The position numbers and the translations under genes were made by a program. The notes under the pieces are model-generated. The model was not told the DNA's origin, made no database searches, and worked only from the letters and a program-made list of their open reading frames with translations. DNA of 64,000 nt from assembly GCA_937974175.1 (NCBI GenBank), contig CALJIG010000120.1, forward strand, positions 149,456 to 213,455, in the 5' to 3' direction. This stretch comes from an uncultured Ignavibacteria bacterium. Its GTDB lineage: Bacteria > Bacteroidota > Ignavibacteria > Tepidaquicellales > Tepidaquicellaceae. How positions within the stretch are numbered: position 1 is the stretch's first letter; each line of letters begins with the position of its first letter. Below are positions 25,244 to 32,755 of this stretch, piece by piece.

Positions 25244-27649
25244 TTAAAACCCTATCTTCACATTCGCATAAAAATTTCTTGTAGCTGCGGGAATCCAGTA
25301 CGGCGTTCCGTAGCCGTCAACGCTTCCGGTAGTTTCGTAAAGCTTATCAAAAATATTATTTACTTTGAATTCTATATCAAAATTTCTGATTGATTTTCTA
25401 AGCGACCTATCTGAAATAAGATTCATAAAGTTATATGAAATTCCTCCGTTGAAAACTATATATGGCTCAATGAATTTATTTACGTACCCTGCAACCTGAG
25501 TTGCGGCTGAATTTTTTCTTTCGTTCTCTGAGTTATCCAGATACTGCTTGCCGACATGCTGCATTGTTACATAAACATTGAAAGCGCCTTTATCATAATA
25601 ATTCAAAGTAAGATTTCCCAGCAGAGACGGATTAAGTAAAATCTGATTACCGGAGTAATCATTGCCGTATAGAATATTTCCTACTGAATCTCTTCCGAGA
25701 ATTTCTGTGTACTCTTTAAAATAATTATCGGAGAGTGTTATATTATACTCCAGTGAAAATTTGTTCAATACTTTAGAGTTATAAAAAGGAATAAGTGCCG
25801 TTTCAAACTCAACGCCTCTGTGAACTGATTTTCCTGCATTGCCGTTTATAGGCTGACCGACGTTATCAAGCTGTCCGTTGCTGACAATTTCATTGGTAAA
25901 ATTCATCAGATAAAAATTCAGACTGGTATTTATTACCGGTGTTTTATAGTTAATGCCGAACTCATAATCAATTAACTCTTCCGGCTTAACAAGCGGGTCA
26001 GAGTAAACATTGTTAACTGTATCAACCACTCTGAAATTCGGAGTAGAGTACGGACTTTCTGCATCGTAAATATCTTTCAGTCTTGGTTCGCGTTTCACAT
26101 AGGATACGTTTCCGAAAAATCTAAGATTATTCGGAAGTATAACATTCAATCCAACACGGGGAGTGAAAAAATCATAATTCACATCGAATGTATACGGCTT
26201 GAATTTATCGTAATCAAGCGAGTATCGGTGGTTTGCATACTGCAAGCCGACCATCGCAGTAATGTTGTCGTTTACATTGTAGATCTCATTTGCATAGATG
26301 GCAAGGCTGCGTTTTTTTCCGTTGTAATAATAGTATTCATAGTTCGGCGGAGTGTTTTGCGGAATAGCATTTGCAAATGCGATTTCGCCGTAGTGGTCAG
26401 ATTTATGCATTCGCACTTCACCGCCGATAACCAATGTGCCTTTATCATTATTGTGCGTTATCTGAACTTTCGGATACCAACCGAAATCATTATTGTTTAC
26501 ATACAACTTTGTAATCATGTCGCTTTTATCTACTACATAACCATTTCCCGGTTCAAAGTAAAAGCTGCCATCAGGATTTCTTTTGTAATACAAAGGATTG
26601 AATGTTGTTGTATCCGAAGTAAAGAAAGGATTTAATCTGAAGTAAGAAAAATCCAGTCCCCATATAGCAGGGAACGAAGTTACAAAAAAACCTTCACCGC
26701 GGGTGTAGCTTACGGTATTAGAAATGTAAATATTTTTAGAAGGCTGCCAGTTGTAAATTAATTCATAATGAGGCTGATGATAATTATCCGTTTCATCATA
26801 ATATGTTAACGGATTATATCTTCTATCCACTAACTTATCGCCCGTAACAGTGCCGTCAAGATAATCTTTTGTAACTCCTAAGTACGCAAGGTGATTTTTT
26901 ATCGGACTTCCATAGACATTCATCTTTAAAGATGAGTTCTTGAAAAGCTTCGTTGCTCCTATGAAATATGACCAGTGGTCAGACCATGACTGGTCTCTGT
27001 ATCCGTCAGTTGTTGTTTTGGAGAACTTAGCATAAAATCCCATATTGTTCTTCGCAAGACCTGAAGAGTATTCAAATGAATATCTGTTTGAATTGTAATC
27101 TCCTCTGCCTACTCCAACATTAAGAAAGTTTTTCTTAGTGTAATCGATTGTCTGAATATTTATTACTCCGCCGATGGATGAAGTACCGTAAAGTCCTGTA
27201 CCTACACCGCGCTGGATCTGAATGCTTTCAACCGATGAAGTTATATCAGATAAATCTACCCAGTAAACCTGCTGGTCTTCGGCATCATTTTGCGGAGTGC
27301 CGTTAATGAGAATAGAAACTCTGCGCTGGTCAAATCCACGAAGGGATAAATATGAATATCCGATAGATGCTCCTGACTCTGAATAAGATTTAAGGCTTGT
27401 CTTTCCGTTAAGGAACATAGGTAAGTCCTGCATCCAGTATTTCTGCTCGACTTCCTCGCGCTTGATATCCTGAAATGCTACGGGAGTTTTTCGTTCAATA
27501 CCTTTAAGCGCATCGACTTCGATTGTTTGTGTTTGATAATCTGTTGAATCCTCCAACCTTGGCATAGGCGGTGGAGGCTGTATTTCCTGTGATAAGGAAA
27601 TGTTTGTACAAATAAAAATTAAAGAACAAAGAATTAAAAAGTGTTTCAT
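25244..27649 (-). CDS. TonB-dependent outer membrane receptor, probably for thiamin
   Basis: An 801-residue outer membrane receptor that imports a scarce ligand using TonB energy. A signal peptide (1-20, LSQE) is followed by a proline-rich stretch. The plug domain (about 45-170) contains YSYLSLRGFDQRRVSILING and a later QRGVGTGLYGTSSIGGVINI. The rest is a beta-barrel with many aromatic strands, ending in aromatic-rich RNFYANVKIGF for outer membrane insertion. Directly upstream lies a TPP riboswitch with its own terminator, so expression drops when thiamin pyrophosphate is plentiful. Thiamin or a precursor is therefore the likely ligand, as for TPP-regulated receptors of Bacteroidetes. No inner-membrane thiamin transporter is adjacent. 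Confidence 0.92.
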   Translation of the reverse strand: MKHFLILCSLIFICTNISLSQEIQPPPPMPRLEDSTDYQTQTIEVDALKGIERKTPVAFQDIKREEVEQKYWMQDLPMFLNGKTSLKSYSESGASIGYSYLSLRGFDQRRVSILINGTPQNDAEDQQVYWVDLSDITSSVESIQIQRGVGTGLYGTSSIGGVINIQTIDYTKKNFLNVGVGRGDYNSNRYSFEYSSGLAKNNMGFYAKFSKTTTDGYRDQSWSDHWSYFIGATKLFKNSSLKMNVYGSPIKNHLAYLGVTKDYLDGTVTGDKLVDRRYNPLTYYDETDNYHQPHYELIYNWQPSKNIYISNTVSYTRGEGFFVTSFPAIWGLDFSYFRLNPFFTSDTTTFNPLYYKRNPDGSFYFEPGNGYVVDKSDMITKLYVNNNDFGWYPKVQITHNNDKGTLVIGGEVRMHKSDHYGEIAFANAIPQNTPPNYEYYYYNGKKRSLAIYANEIYNVNDNITAMVGLQYANHRYSLDYDKFKPYTFDVNYDFFTPRVGLNVILPNNLRFFGNVSYVKREPRLKDIYDAESPYSTPNFRVVDTVNNVYSDPLVKPEELIDYEFGINYKTPVINTSLNFYLMNFTNEIVSNGQLDNVGQPINGNAGKSVHRGVEFETALIPFYNSKVLNKFSLEYNITLSDNYFKEYTEILGRDSVGNILYGNDYSGNQILLNPSLLGNLTLNYYDKGAFNVYVTMQHVGKQYLDNSENERKNSAATQVAGYVNKFIEPYIVFNGGISYNFMNLISDRSLRKSIRNFDIEFKVNNIFDKLYETTGSVDGYGTPYWIPAATRNFYANVKIGF

Positions 27650-27656
27650 TTTAAAT

Positions 27657-27715
27657 AAAATAAAAAACGCTTATGCCTCTCATGAACCTGAAAAAATATG
27701 AGTGATATAAGCGTT
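27657..27715 (-). terminator. Expression-platform terminator of the TPP riboswitch
   Basis: On the minus strand AACGCTTAT (27707-27715) pairs with ATAAGCGTT (27667-27675), with an inner CTCAT/ATGAG pairing, and TTTTTATTTTATTT follows. It lies between the aptamer and the receptor ATG, ending only a few bases before the start, as expected for ligand-controlled transcription termination. Confidence 0.75.
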
Positions 27716-27726
27716 GAATAGAATGT

Positions 27727-27808
27727 TATTCCTACGCCGGTACTAACCGGATCAGGTTCGTGGGTGTAATCTCAGCTAATAACTTAGGAATAAGTTACCG
27801 GCACCCCA
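27727..27808 (-). promoter_or_regulatory. TPP riboswitch (THI element)
   Basis: Read on the minus strand, the conserved THI-box segments occur in order: GGGGTGC (27801-27807), GCTGAGA (about 27770-27776), ACCCACGAACCTGATC, CGGTTAGTACCGGCGTAGGA. GCTGAGA and the CTGATC/GGCGTAGGA parts are the pyrimidine- and pyrophosphate-sensing loops. The variable P3-type arm is the short TAACTTATTCCTAAGTTA hairpin. It sits 78 bases upstream of the TonB receptor, followed by a terminator. Confidence 0.94.
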
Positions 27809-27845
27809 AAACAAAAATTGTTTGTGTATTTACTATAATAAAGAA

Positions 27846-28421
27846 CTATAGACCGTAATCTGCGGGATTTACAACTAACAATAAAGTCACTCCCGTGCGT
27901 GTATAAAGTTTGCCATGGTCAGTATCAGGCTCAGCGTGATGAAAATCACCGGGACCTAAAACTCTGCCCTCTGCCTGAAAATCTCCTTCGAGAATTAAAC
28001 ACTCTTCAGGAGCTGAGTGGTGATGCTCGGGATATTCATTGCCTGCAGGGACTTTCATCATAAGCATTGCATAATTATTTTCTCTGTTGATAGAAAGTAC
28101 TTTCACCTTCACAGCATTTAATACGGGATGCGGAAACCATTCATCTGCCGAATCTGCAAATTTGAAATCAAAATCTTTATGTTCCTCTTTTCGGGGAGCA
28201 GTTTTTATTCTTGCCATAATTTTATCTTTTAATCCTGCAGAAGGTGATTTCAATCTGGAAGAATTATTTAATATGGCGTTATTTATTTTTTCAACAATGT
28301 TGTTTACGTCGGAAGTGAGAAAAACATCTTCAAACCCCGCTTCTTTCAGGGATGAAATTAGTTTTTCCTTTTCAGGTTCACTAAGCGCGCCAATCGAATT
28401 TAAATATATGTCATCTTGCAT
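27846..28421 (-). CDS. Cupin-domain anti-sigma factor, ChrR-like
   Basis: A 191-residue cytosolic protein. The C-terminal half is a cupin: PEHHHSAPEECLILEGDF with His/Glu metal ligands (near residue 131), then GDFHHAEPDTDHG. This matches the C-terminal cupin of ChrR-type anti-sigma factors that sense singlet oxygen or organic peroxides. The N-terminal half is helical, but the HxxxCxxC zinc motif of the ChrR anti-sigma domain is absent; there is no Cys before residue 130. The ECF sigma gene lies 12 bases upstream on the same strand, supporting a sigma/anti-sigma pair. How it binds the sigma without the zinc site is unknown. Confidence 0.82.
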   Translation of the reverse strand: MQDDIYLNSIGALSEPEKEKLISSLKEAGFEDVFLTSDVNNIVEKINNAILNNSSRLKSPSAGLKDKIMARIKTAPRKEEHKDFDFKFADSADEWFPHPVLNAVKVKVLSINRENNYAMLMMKVPAGNEYPEHHHSAPEECLILEGDFQAEGRVLGPGDFHHAEPDTDHGKLYTRTGVTLLLVVNPADYGL

Positions 28422-28433
28422 TACTATCTTACC

Positions 28434-29015
28434 TTAGTTTAGATGTTTTAAACGTTCTCTTAGAAACATCATTGCAGATCTTATTTTTGTTTTAACCGTT
28501 CCTAAAGGGATTTTGAAATGCTCGGATAGTTCGGAATGAGAGAAGCCCTGATAATAGGCATACTCTATTAACTTTCTCTGCACATCGTCTAATTCTTTTA
28601 TAGCCTCAAGCACTTCCTTTTGTTCCTGTCCTGCCACAGCGATGAACTCAGGATTACTTTTTTTGTAATCTTCGTTGAGATCAACTATTAACGTTTCATT
28701 AGTCTCATCAATATCGGAGCTTTGCTTTTTAGCGCGAAGTTTATCTATAGCCCTGTTCCTTGAAATACGAGTCATCCACGAGATTGGATTTCCTAAGCGT
28801 TCATCATAAGTATCTATTTTATCCCAGATTAAAAAGAAAACTTCCTGAAGCACATCTTCCGCCTCTGCCTCATTCTTTAAAATGAAATAAATTGTAGTGA
28901 ATAAATACTTATTGTATAAATCATAAATCTCACCGATTGCCGATTCATCTCCGGCAGATACGCGTCTTAATAAATTTATATCTCTTTTTGTATTTTCGTG
29001 AGGAGTGTTAGCCAC
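28434..29015 (-). CDS. ECF-type RNA polymerase sigma factor
   Basis: A 193-residue extracytoplasmic-function sigma factor. Region 2 is at about 25-95 (YLFTTIYFILKNEAEAEDVL, then QEVFFLIWDKI with the RNAP contact, and PISWMTRISRNRAIDKLRAK for -10 recognition). Region 4 is at about 135-190, with the helix-turn-helix GFSHSELSEHFKIPLGTVKT. It is followed by the cupin anti-sigma gene, the usual arrangement for the RpoE/ECF11-like class regulated by ChrR-type proteins. The target promoters, likely including its own, were not identified. Confidence 0.93.
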   Translation of the reverse strand: MANTPHENTKRDINLLRRVSAGDESAIGEIYDLYNKYLFTTIYFILKNEAEAEDVLQEVFFLIWDKIDTYDERLGNPISWMTRISRNRAIDKLRAKKQSSDIDETNETLIVDLNEDYKKSNPEFIAVAGQEQKEVLEAIKELDDVQRKLIEYAYYQGFSHSELSEHFKIPLGTVKTKIRSAMMFLRERLKHLN

Positions 29016-29091
29016 AAGCTTATCTATATATAAAAATACAACATTTCAAAAAAAAATTCACGCGATAAATCACTGCAATCTCGCATACGCA

Positions 29092-29395
29092 ATCTAAACG
29101 CAAAGTTCGCTAAGCTCTGCGCAAAGTCCGCAAAGAAAAAAATTGTAAAAAACAAATAATTATTAATAAAAAAATTATCTTAGCATTCTAACCGTCAGCC
29201 TCTGTGCTCTCTGCGTTTAAATTATCTTAAAAAAAAATCAGCAATAAATGTTGCAGCCTTTAATACTTTATTTTAACGCAAAGCACGCAAAATTTCTATG
29301 CAAAGTGCGCAAAGAAAGAACTGTACAAATATTTTTCAAAAGTTTCTTATCGTTCTTAGCGTAAATCTTCGCGCTCTTTGCTTTTAAATTTGCAA
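29092..29395. repeat. Two imperfect GCAAAG inverted-repeat elements in the 29016-29410 gap
   Basis: This is the main content of a 395-base gene-free stretch. Element one (about 29092-29226) starts TAAACGCAAAGTTCGC, repeats GCGCAAAGTCCGCAAAG and ends CTCTGTGCTCTCTGCGTTTA. Element two (about 29273-29395) starts TTAACGCAAAGCACGC, repeats GCAAAGTGCGCAAAGAAAG and ends TTCGCGCTCTTTGCTTTTA. Each element's ends are roughly inverted, and the two elements are direct copies of one another. GCAAAG-type palindromes of this sort are dispersed in many genomes. No open frame or RNA gene was found between them. Confidence 0.65.
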
Positions 29396-29410
29396 CTTTA
29401 TTAAAGAAGG

Positions 29411-30475
29411 TTAATTATTTACTACAACAGGTTCCATAGTCAAATTAATTCCAAACAAATGCTTTACCTTATTTTTAATTTCAGCTGCTAACTCAAGAAG
29501 CTGTTCTGTTGTGCAGGCTCTGTTTACTAGTGCAAGCGAATGATTTTCTGAAATAGCCGCGCCGTTTTTATTCATTCCTTTATGAAATCCCGAGTTTTCT
29601 ATCAGCCAGGCTGCAGGAATTTTATATCCTTCAGCCGACTGAAAAACTTTAGGTTTAATGGGGAAATGAAATAAATTCTCTTCAAATTTTTTATATTCTT
29701 CTTCGTTCAGTACAGGATTCATAAAAAACGAACCGCACGATACTGAATTTTTATCATTTGCATCAATTACCATAGATTTTCTTTTTCTGATACTAATTAC
29801 TATATCCCTTACAAATTTTAACTTATCCTGATTGGAGTAATTTATGTAATCAGAATTTTTTTCAACTTCATTTTTAAGCTCAGTGTATTTTAGCTCCGGC
29901 TCTTTATTCAGTTTCAGCATAAAAGTAACTTCGGTAATAATATACTTATCTTTTTGTTCGCGTTTAAAAATACTTGTTCTGTAACCAAAGCCGCATTCAT
30001 CTCTGTTGAAATTAACAATTGCCAAATCTTCTAATCTCAAAGCCTGAACATGTACAATTGTATCGGAAACTTCCTGTCCGTAAGCTCCGACATTTTGTAT
30101 TGGTGTTGCCCCAACGCTGCCGGGGATTCCCGAAAGGCATTCAATTCCCTGCACACCTTCATTAACGCAGAATGAAACAAGCTCATCCCAGTTGTTTCCG
30201 CCTCCTGCTTTTAAAAAAACATCGTGATCATTTACCGCGTAATTTAATTCTTTAATATGGTTTTTTAAAACAAGTCCTTTAAAACCTTCATCCGGAAATA
30301 TTATATTACTTCCACCGCCTACTATCTGAATTTTTAAATTTTCTTTCTTTGCAAATTGCAAAAGCTGTCTTAGCTCATATACATTATTAAACTGCGCAAA
30401 ATATTTTGCCGTGCCGCCCAATTTTATAGTAGTAATATTAGCGAGTTCTACATCTGATTTAAGTATACTTATCAA
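29411..30475 (-). CDS. murB: UDP-N-acetylenolpyruvoylglucosamine reductase
   Basis: FAD enzyme that reduces UDP-GlcNAc-enolpyruvate to UDP-MurNAc in peptidoglycan synthesis. FAD-binding motifs are TTIKLGGTAKYF (near residue 15), IVGGGSNIIFPDEGF and GSVGATPIQNVGAYGQEVSD. The catalytic serine lies in SCGSFFMNPVL (near 250) and a C-terminal Glu in TMEPVVV. YRTSIFKREQKDKYII marks the type I (E. coli-like) form, consistent with 354 residues. It starts 4 bases after the HepT-like gene and is last in a chain ispF - MntA-like - HepT-like - murB with overlaps of 4 and 8 bases. Confidence 0.95.
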   Translation of the reverse strand: MISILKSDVELANITTIKLGGTAKYFAQFNNVYELRQLLQFAKKENLKIQIVGGGSNIIFPDEGFKGLVLKNHIKELNYAVNDHDVFLKAGGGNNWDELVSFCVNEGVQGIECLSGIPGSVGATPIQNVGAYGQEVSDTIVHVQALRLEDLAIVNFNRDECGFGYRTSIFKREQKDKYIITEVTFMLKLNKEPELKYTELKNEVEKNSDYINYSNQDKLKFVRDIVISIRKRKSMVIDANDKNSVSCGSFFMNPVLNEEEYKKFEENLFHFPIKPKVFQSAEGYKIPAAWLIENSGFHKGMNKNGAAISENHSLALVNRACTTEQLLELAAEIKNKVKHLFGINLTMEPVVVNN

Positions 30476-30479
30476 AAAT

Positions 30480-30821
30480 TTATAAGGTTAATAATTTAGA
30501 AATGTCGTCTTTAATCTGAGGGTAATCCTCTTTTATCAGTGCCCACAGAACATCTGTATTTACCGGAGATAATATTTTATGTGATAATCTTCTGCGTGTT
30601 TTTATGAGATAGTTCCAGTTAACGTCTTCATTAGAGAGCCGGAATTCTCCAGTTATATTTTTACAATTATTTCCAATGGATTCAATTTCAAGTAATGCAG
30701 ATTGAATTTTTCCTGAATCATTTTTAAAATCTTCGTATGAAATATTTTCAGTCAGCTGAAAAATTTTGTTGTATGAATCCAGAATTTCCTTAACTATTAA
30801 TTTGTCTTCACGTTCAAACAT
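30480..30821 (-). CDS. HepT-like HEPN-domain protein with altered RX4HXY motif
   Basis: A 113-residue all-helical protein of the HepT/DUF86 type: REDKLIVKEILDSYNKIF, YEDFKNDSGKIQSALLEIES and the C-terminal LSHKILSPVNTDVLW. Active HepT toxins are RNases with an RX4HXY motif. Here Arg76 and His81 are kept (RRRLSHKI), but the Tyr is Ile83. In characterised HepT/MntA pairs, that Tyr is the residue AMPylated by the antitoxin. The gene overlaps the MntA-like gene by 8 bases and is followed by murB 4 bases later. RNase activity is possible, but the classical silencing cannot operate on a missing Tyr. Confidence 0.82.
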   Translation of the reverse strand: MFEREDKLIVKEILDSYNKIFQLTENISYEDFKNDSGKIQSALLEIESIGNNCKNITGEFRLSNEDVNWNYLIKTRRRLSHKILSPVNTDVLWALIKEDYPQIKDDISKLLTL

Positions 30822-31113
30822 ATTTTACATTATTTTTTATTCCGTCACGCAGCGGTGCGTCTTTTATATTTTCAAGTCCTTCATCAGTAATTATTTCCGC
30901 ATCAATATTTAAAAGGCTTTCAATATATTCGGCAAAATCTATGAACAGCATACCGATTGGTTTTTTAAAAGAGACTACAAAATCGATAGCAACTGCGCCC
31001 GAATCTTTTTCAGGAAAATTATAGATGCCGATTTTTTCCAGCCCGTATTTACTTTCCAGAAAAGGTTTTTGCTTGCTGATTATCTCCGTAATTTCTTTGT
31101 ATGTGTAACTCAT
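30814..31113 (-). CDS. Degenerate MntA-like nucleotidyltransferase
   Basis: A 99-residue protein aligning by eye along its whole length with the minimal nucleotidyltransferases that act as antitoxins to HepT: ITEIISKQKPFLESKYGLEK, KKPIGMLFIDFAEYIESLL, then AEIITDEGLENI. The catalytic GSx(n)DxD motif is gone. The GS position reads Asn32-Phe33 in GIYNFPEKD, and the DxD position reads Ala42-Ile43-Asp44. It probably cannot transfer AMP. It overlaps ispF (ATGA at 31110-31113) and the HepT-like gene by 8 bases, so it is co-translated with both. It likely survives as a binding partner. Confidence 0.8.
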   Translation of the reverse strand: MSYTYKEITEIISKQKPFLESKYGLEKIGIYNFPEKDSGAVAIDFVVSFKKPIGMLFIDFAEYIESLLNIDAEIITDEGLENIKDAPLRDGIKNNVKYV

Positions 31114-31589
31114 TTTGATTTATATAGTAATGCAGTGCAATATGCGGAGCAGCCTTTCTTCGCTCCGACAAATCCTAATCCCTCAGAAGTAGTAGCTTTT
31201 ATCGAGATGTTTTTGGTCTTAAGGATTTTAGAAATTTTTTCTTTCATCTCTTCAGTGTATTTATAAATCTTCGGTTCTTCCAGTATAATAGCGCAATCAA
31301 TATTTTCAATTTTATATTTCTTTTTCTTTATTAGCTTGTAAGATTGTTCGAGTAAGATCAGGCTGGAAATATCTTTGAACTTGCTATCCGTATTGGGAAA
31401 TTGGTGGCCGATATCTTTATATCCGCAAGCGCCGAGAATTGCATCGCAAATTGCGTGAAGGAGAACGTCTGCATCTGAGTGGCCGTCGAGCCCTTTTGTG
31501 TGTGGGATTTCAACTCCACCTAAAATAAGTTTTCGTCCTTTTACAAGTCTGTGAACATCGTAGCCGAATCCTACGCGAAAATTTGCCAT
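31110..31589 (-). CDS. ispF: 2-C-methyl-D-erythritol 2,4-cyclodiphosphate synthase
   Basis: MEP-pathway enzyme forming the cyclic diphosphate from CDP-ME-2-phosphate. The family start FRVGFGYDVHRLVKGRKLIL includes metal ligands Asp11 and His13. GLDGHSDADVLLHAICDAIL adds the third ligand His, and DIGHQFPNTD is conserved. The C-terminal ATTSEGLGFVGAKKGCSAYC is also typical. Length (159 aa) is standard. It is the first gene of the operon that continues into the MntA-like, HepT-like and murB genes, sharing ATGA with the MntA-like gene. Confidence 0.96.
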   Translation of the reverse strand: MANFRVGFGYDVHRLVKGRKLILGGVEIPHTKGLDGHSDADVLLHAICDAILGACGYKDIGHQFPNTDSKFKDISSLILLEQSYKLIKKKKYKIENIDCAIILEEPKIYKYTEEMKEKISKILKTKNISIKATTSEGLGFVGAKKGCSAYCTALLYKSK

Positions 31590-31788
31590 TAATTTTGAGA
31601 TTTAACAAAGATAAAAACATTTTTTCTAATTATTAATGAAGAAACAATTCCTGTGCCTTAAAAAAATATTTTGCCATACTAATAGGGAAGAATTTCTTTG
31701 AAATGAAAATTGAAGTTTATATATTTATAGTGGTAAATTATATTTTGACCTGACAATGCGATATGACGTACTGTCGGGTCTGATTAGG

Positions 31789-32362
31789 AATAAAATGTGA
31801 TTCGCCAAGGCGAATTACTATGCTTACTTTGGTCGCCGGATTTATGCCAGAATAAAATGTGACAATAATGTGACAATAGACCTGACAGGTTTTTAATCCT
31901 GTCAGGTCAGAACCGGAAATAAAATGTGATTCGCCAAGGCGAATTAATATACTTACTTTGGTCGCCGGATTTATGCCAGAATAAAATGTGACAATAATGT
32001 GACAATAGACCTGACAGGTTTTTAATCCTGTCAGGTCAGAACCAGAAATAAAATGTGATTCGCCATGGCGAATTACTATACTTACTTTTATCGCCGGATT
32101 TATACAATAAAAAAATGTGACAATAATGTGACAATGTAAACAACATGGGCGCCCTCGTCCCGCTTTCAGCGGGACTTGCCGTAAATAAAAAAGATTTTCA
32201 ATCTTTTTTATTTACGGCAACCGAACCTCCGGTTCGGGAGGGCGCCCACCGTGAGTTCCCGATTCCAAAATGTAACAATAATGCGACTTTAAACCTGAAG
32301 GTTTTCAATCCTGTCAGGTCAGAGTCAGAAATACAATTTGATTCGCCAAGGCGAATTACATT
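31789..32362. repeat. 129-bp tandem repeat array, interrupted
   Basis: Part of a 1166-base gene-free stretch (31590-32755). Units begin AATAAAATGTGATTCGCC at 31789, 31918 and 32047, exactly 129 bases apart. Each contains a hairpin ATTCGCC/GGCGAAT and an 11-bp inverted repeat GACCTGACAGG/CCTGTCAGGTC. Units one and two are nearly identical. Unit three is cut near 32140 by the four-armed palindrome. Decayed unit sequence resumes at about 32266 (AAAATGTAACAATAATGCGA) to about 32360. No convincing open frame crosses the array. Confidence 0.85.
32146..32248. repeat. 103-nt nested palindrome forming a perfect four-way junction
   Basis: Every base can be placed. The outer stem TGGGCGCCCTC (32146-32156) pairs with 32238-32248. 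Arm 1 is GTCCCGC, loop of 5, GCGGGAC (32157-32175). Arm 2 is a perfect 21-bp stem, 32176-32196 with 32200-32220, loop TTC. Arm 3 is CCGAACC, loop TCC, GGTTCGG (32221-32237). There are no unpaired bases at the junction. It sits inside the 129-bp repeat array. Confidence 0.85.
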
Positions 32363-32375
32363 GCAACACAAGCTT

Positions 32376-32398
32376 CCCCCTCCTCGATAAGGAGGGGG
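32376..32398. repeat. CCCCCTCC hairpin, copy 1
   Basis: An 8-bp GC stem CCCCCTCC / GGAGGGGG with a 7-nt loop, followed by ATTGAGGGGGCGG. A related copy lies at 32641-32666. Probably a REP-like intergenic element. Confidence 0.7.
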
Positions 32399-32640
32399 AT
32401 TGAGGGGGCGGTCTAAAAGAAATGTTACTATAATGCGACTACTGAATTATAACTCAAACCTTATTTTGCCGTCCCGCCAAGTCGGGATGAAAACGAAATC
32501 CGTCAAAAACCCGTCAAGATTTGAAAAAGAAAATTGACGGTATTGTAAAAACAACATCACGGAAAATAAAACCCGTCAAAAATTCATCAAAAAATAAAAA
32601 TTGAAATGAAACGTTTGATACCGGTCACGACATTTGTGAG

Positions 32641-32666
32641 CCCCCTCCTTCTTCTAAAGGAGGGGG
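32641..32666. repeat. CCCCCTCC hairpin, copy 2
   Basis: A 10-bp stem CCCCCTCCTT / AAGGAGGGGG with a 6-nt loop, followed by AAGGGGGTGG. It shares stem and 3' flank with the copy at 32376-32398. Lies 90 bases before kynureninase. Confidence 0.7.
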
Positions 32667-32755
32667 AAGGGGGTGGTTAAAATAAGAACCCGACTTTTTT
32701 CCGACTTTTTAACAAAATAAATCCAACTTAACTTTGCTTTCAAAATCACATTAAA

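Noticed and set aside
25244..27649. SusC/RagA-type assignment of the TonB receptor
   Set aside because: No SusD-like gene follows and the protein is shorter than SusC (about 1000 residues); the TPP riboswitch points to a vitamin receptor.
31789..32140. CRISPR array
   Set aside because: The repeats are 129 bases, directly abutting and without unique spacers; no cas genes are near.
32146..32248. tRNA-like shape of the four-armed palindrome
   Set aside because: Arm lengths, loops and junction do not match a tRNA: the 21-bp arm and the absence of T-loop and anticodon features rule it out.
32145..32390. An 81-codon plus-strand frame
   Set aside because: It lies across the four-armed palindrome and repeat debris; its coding appearance is a by-product of the inverted repeats.
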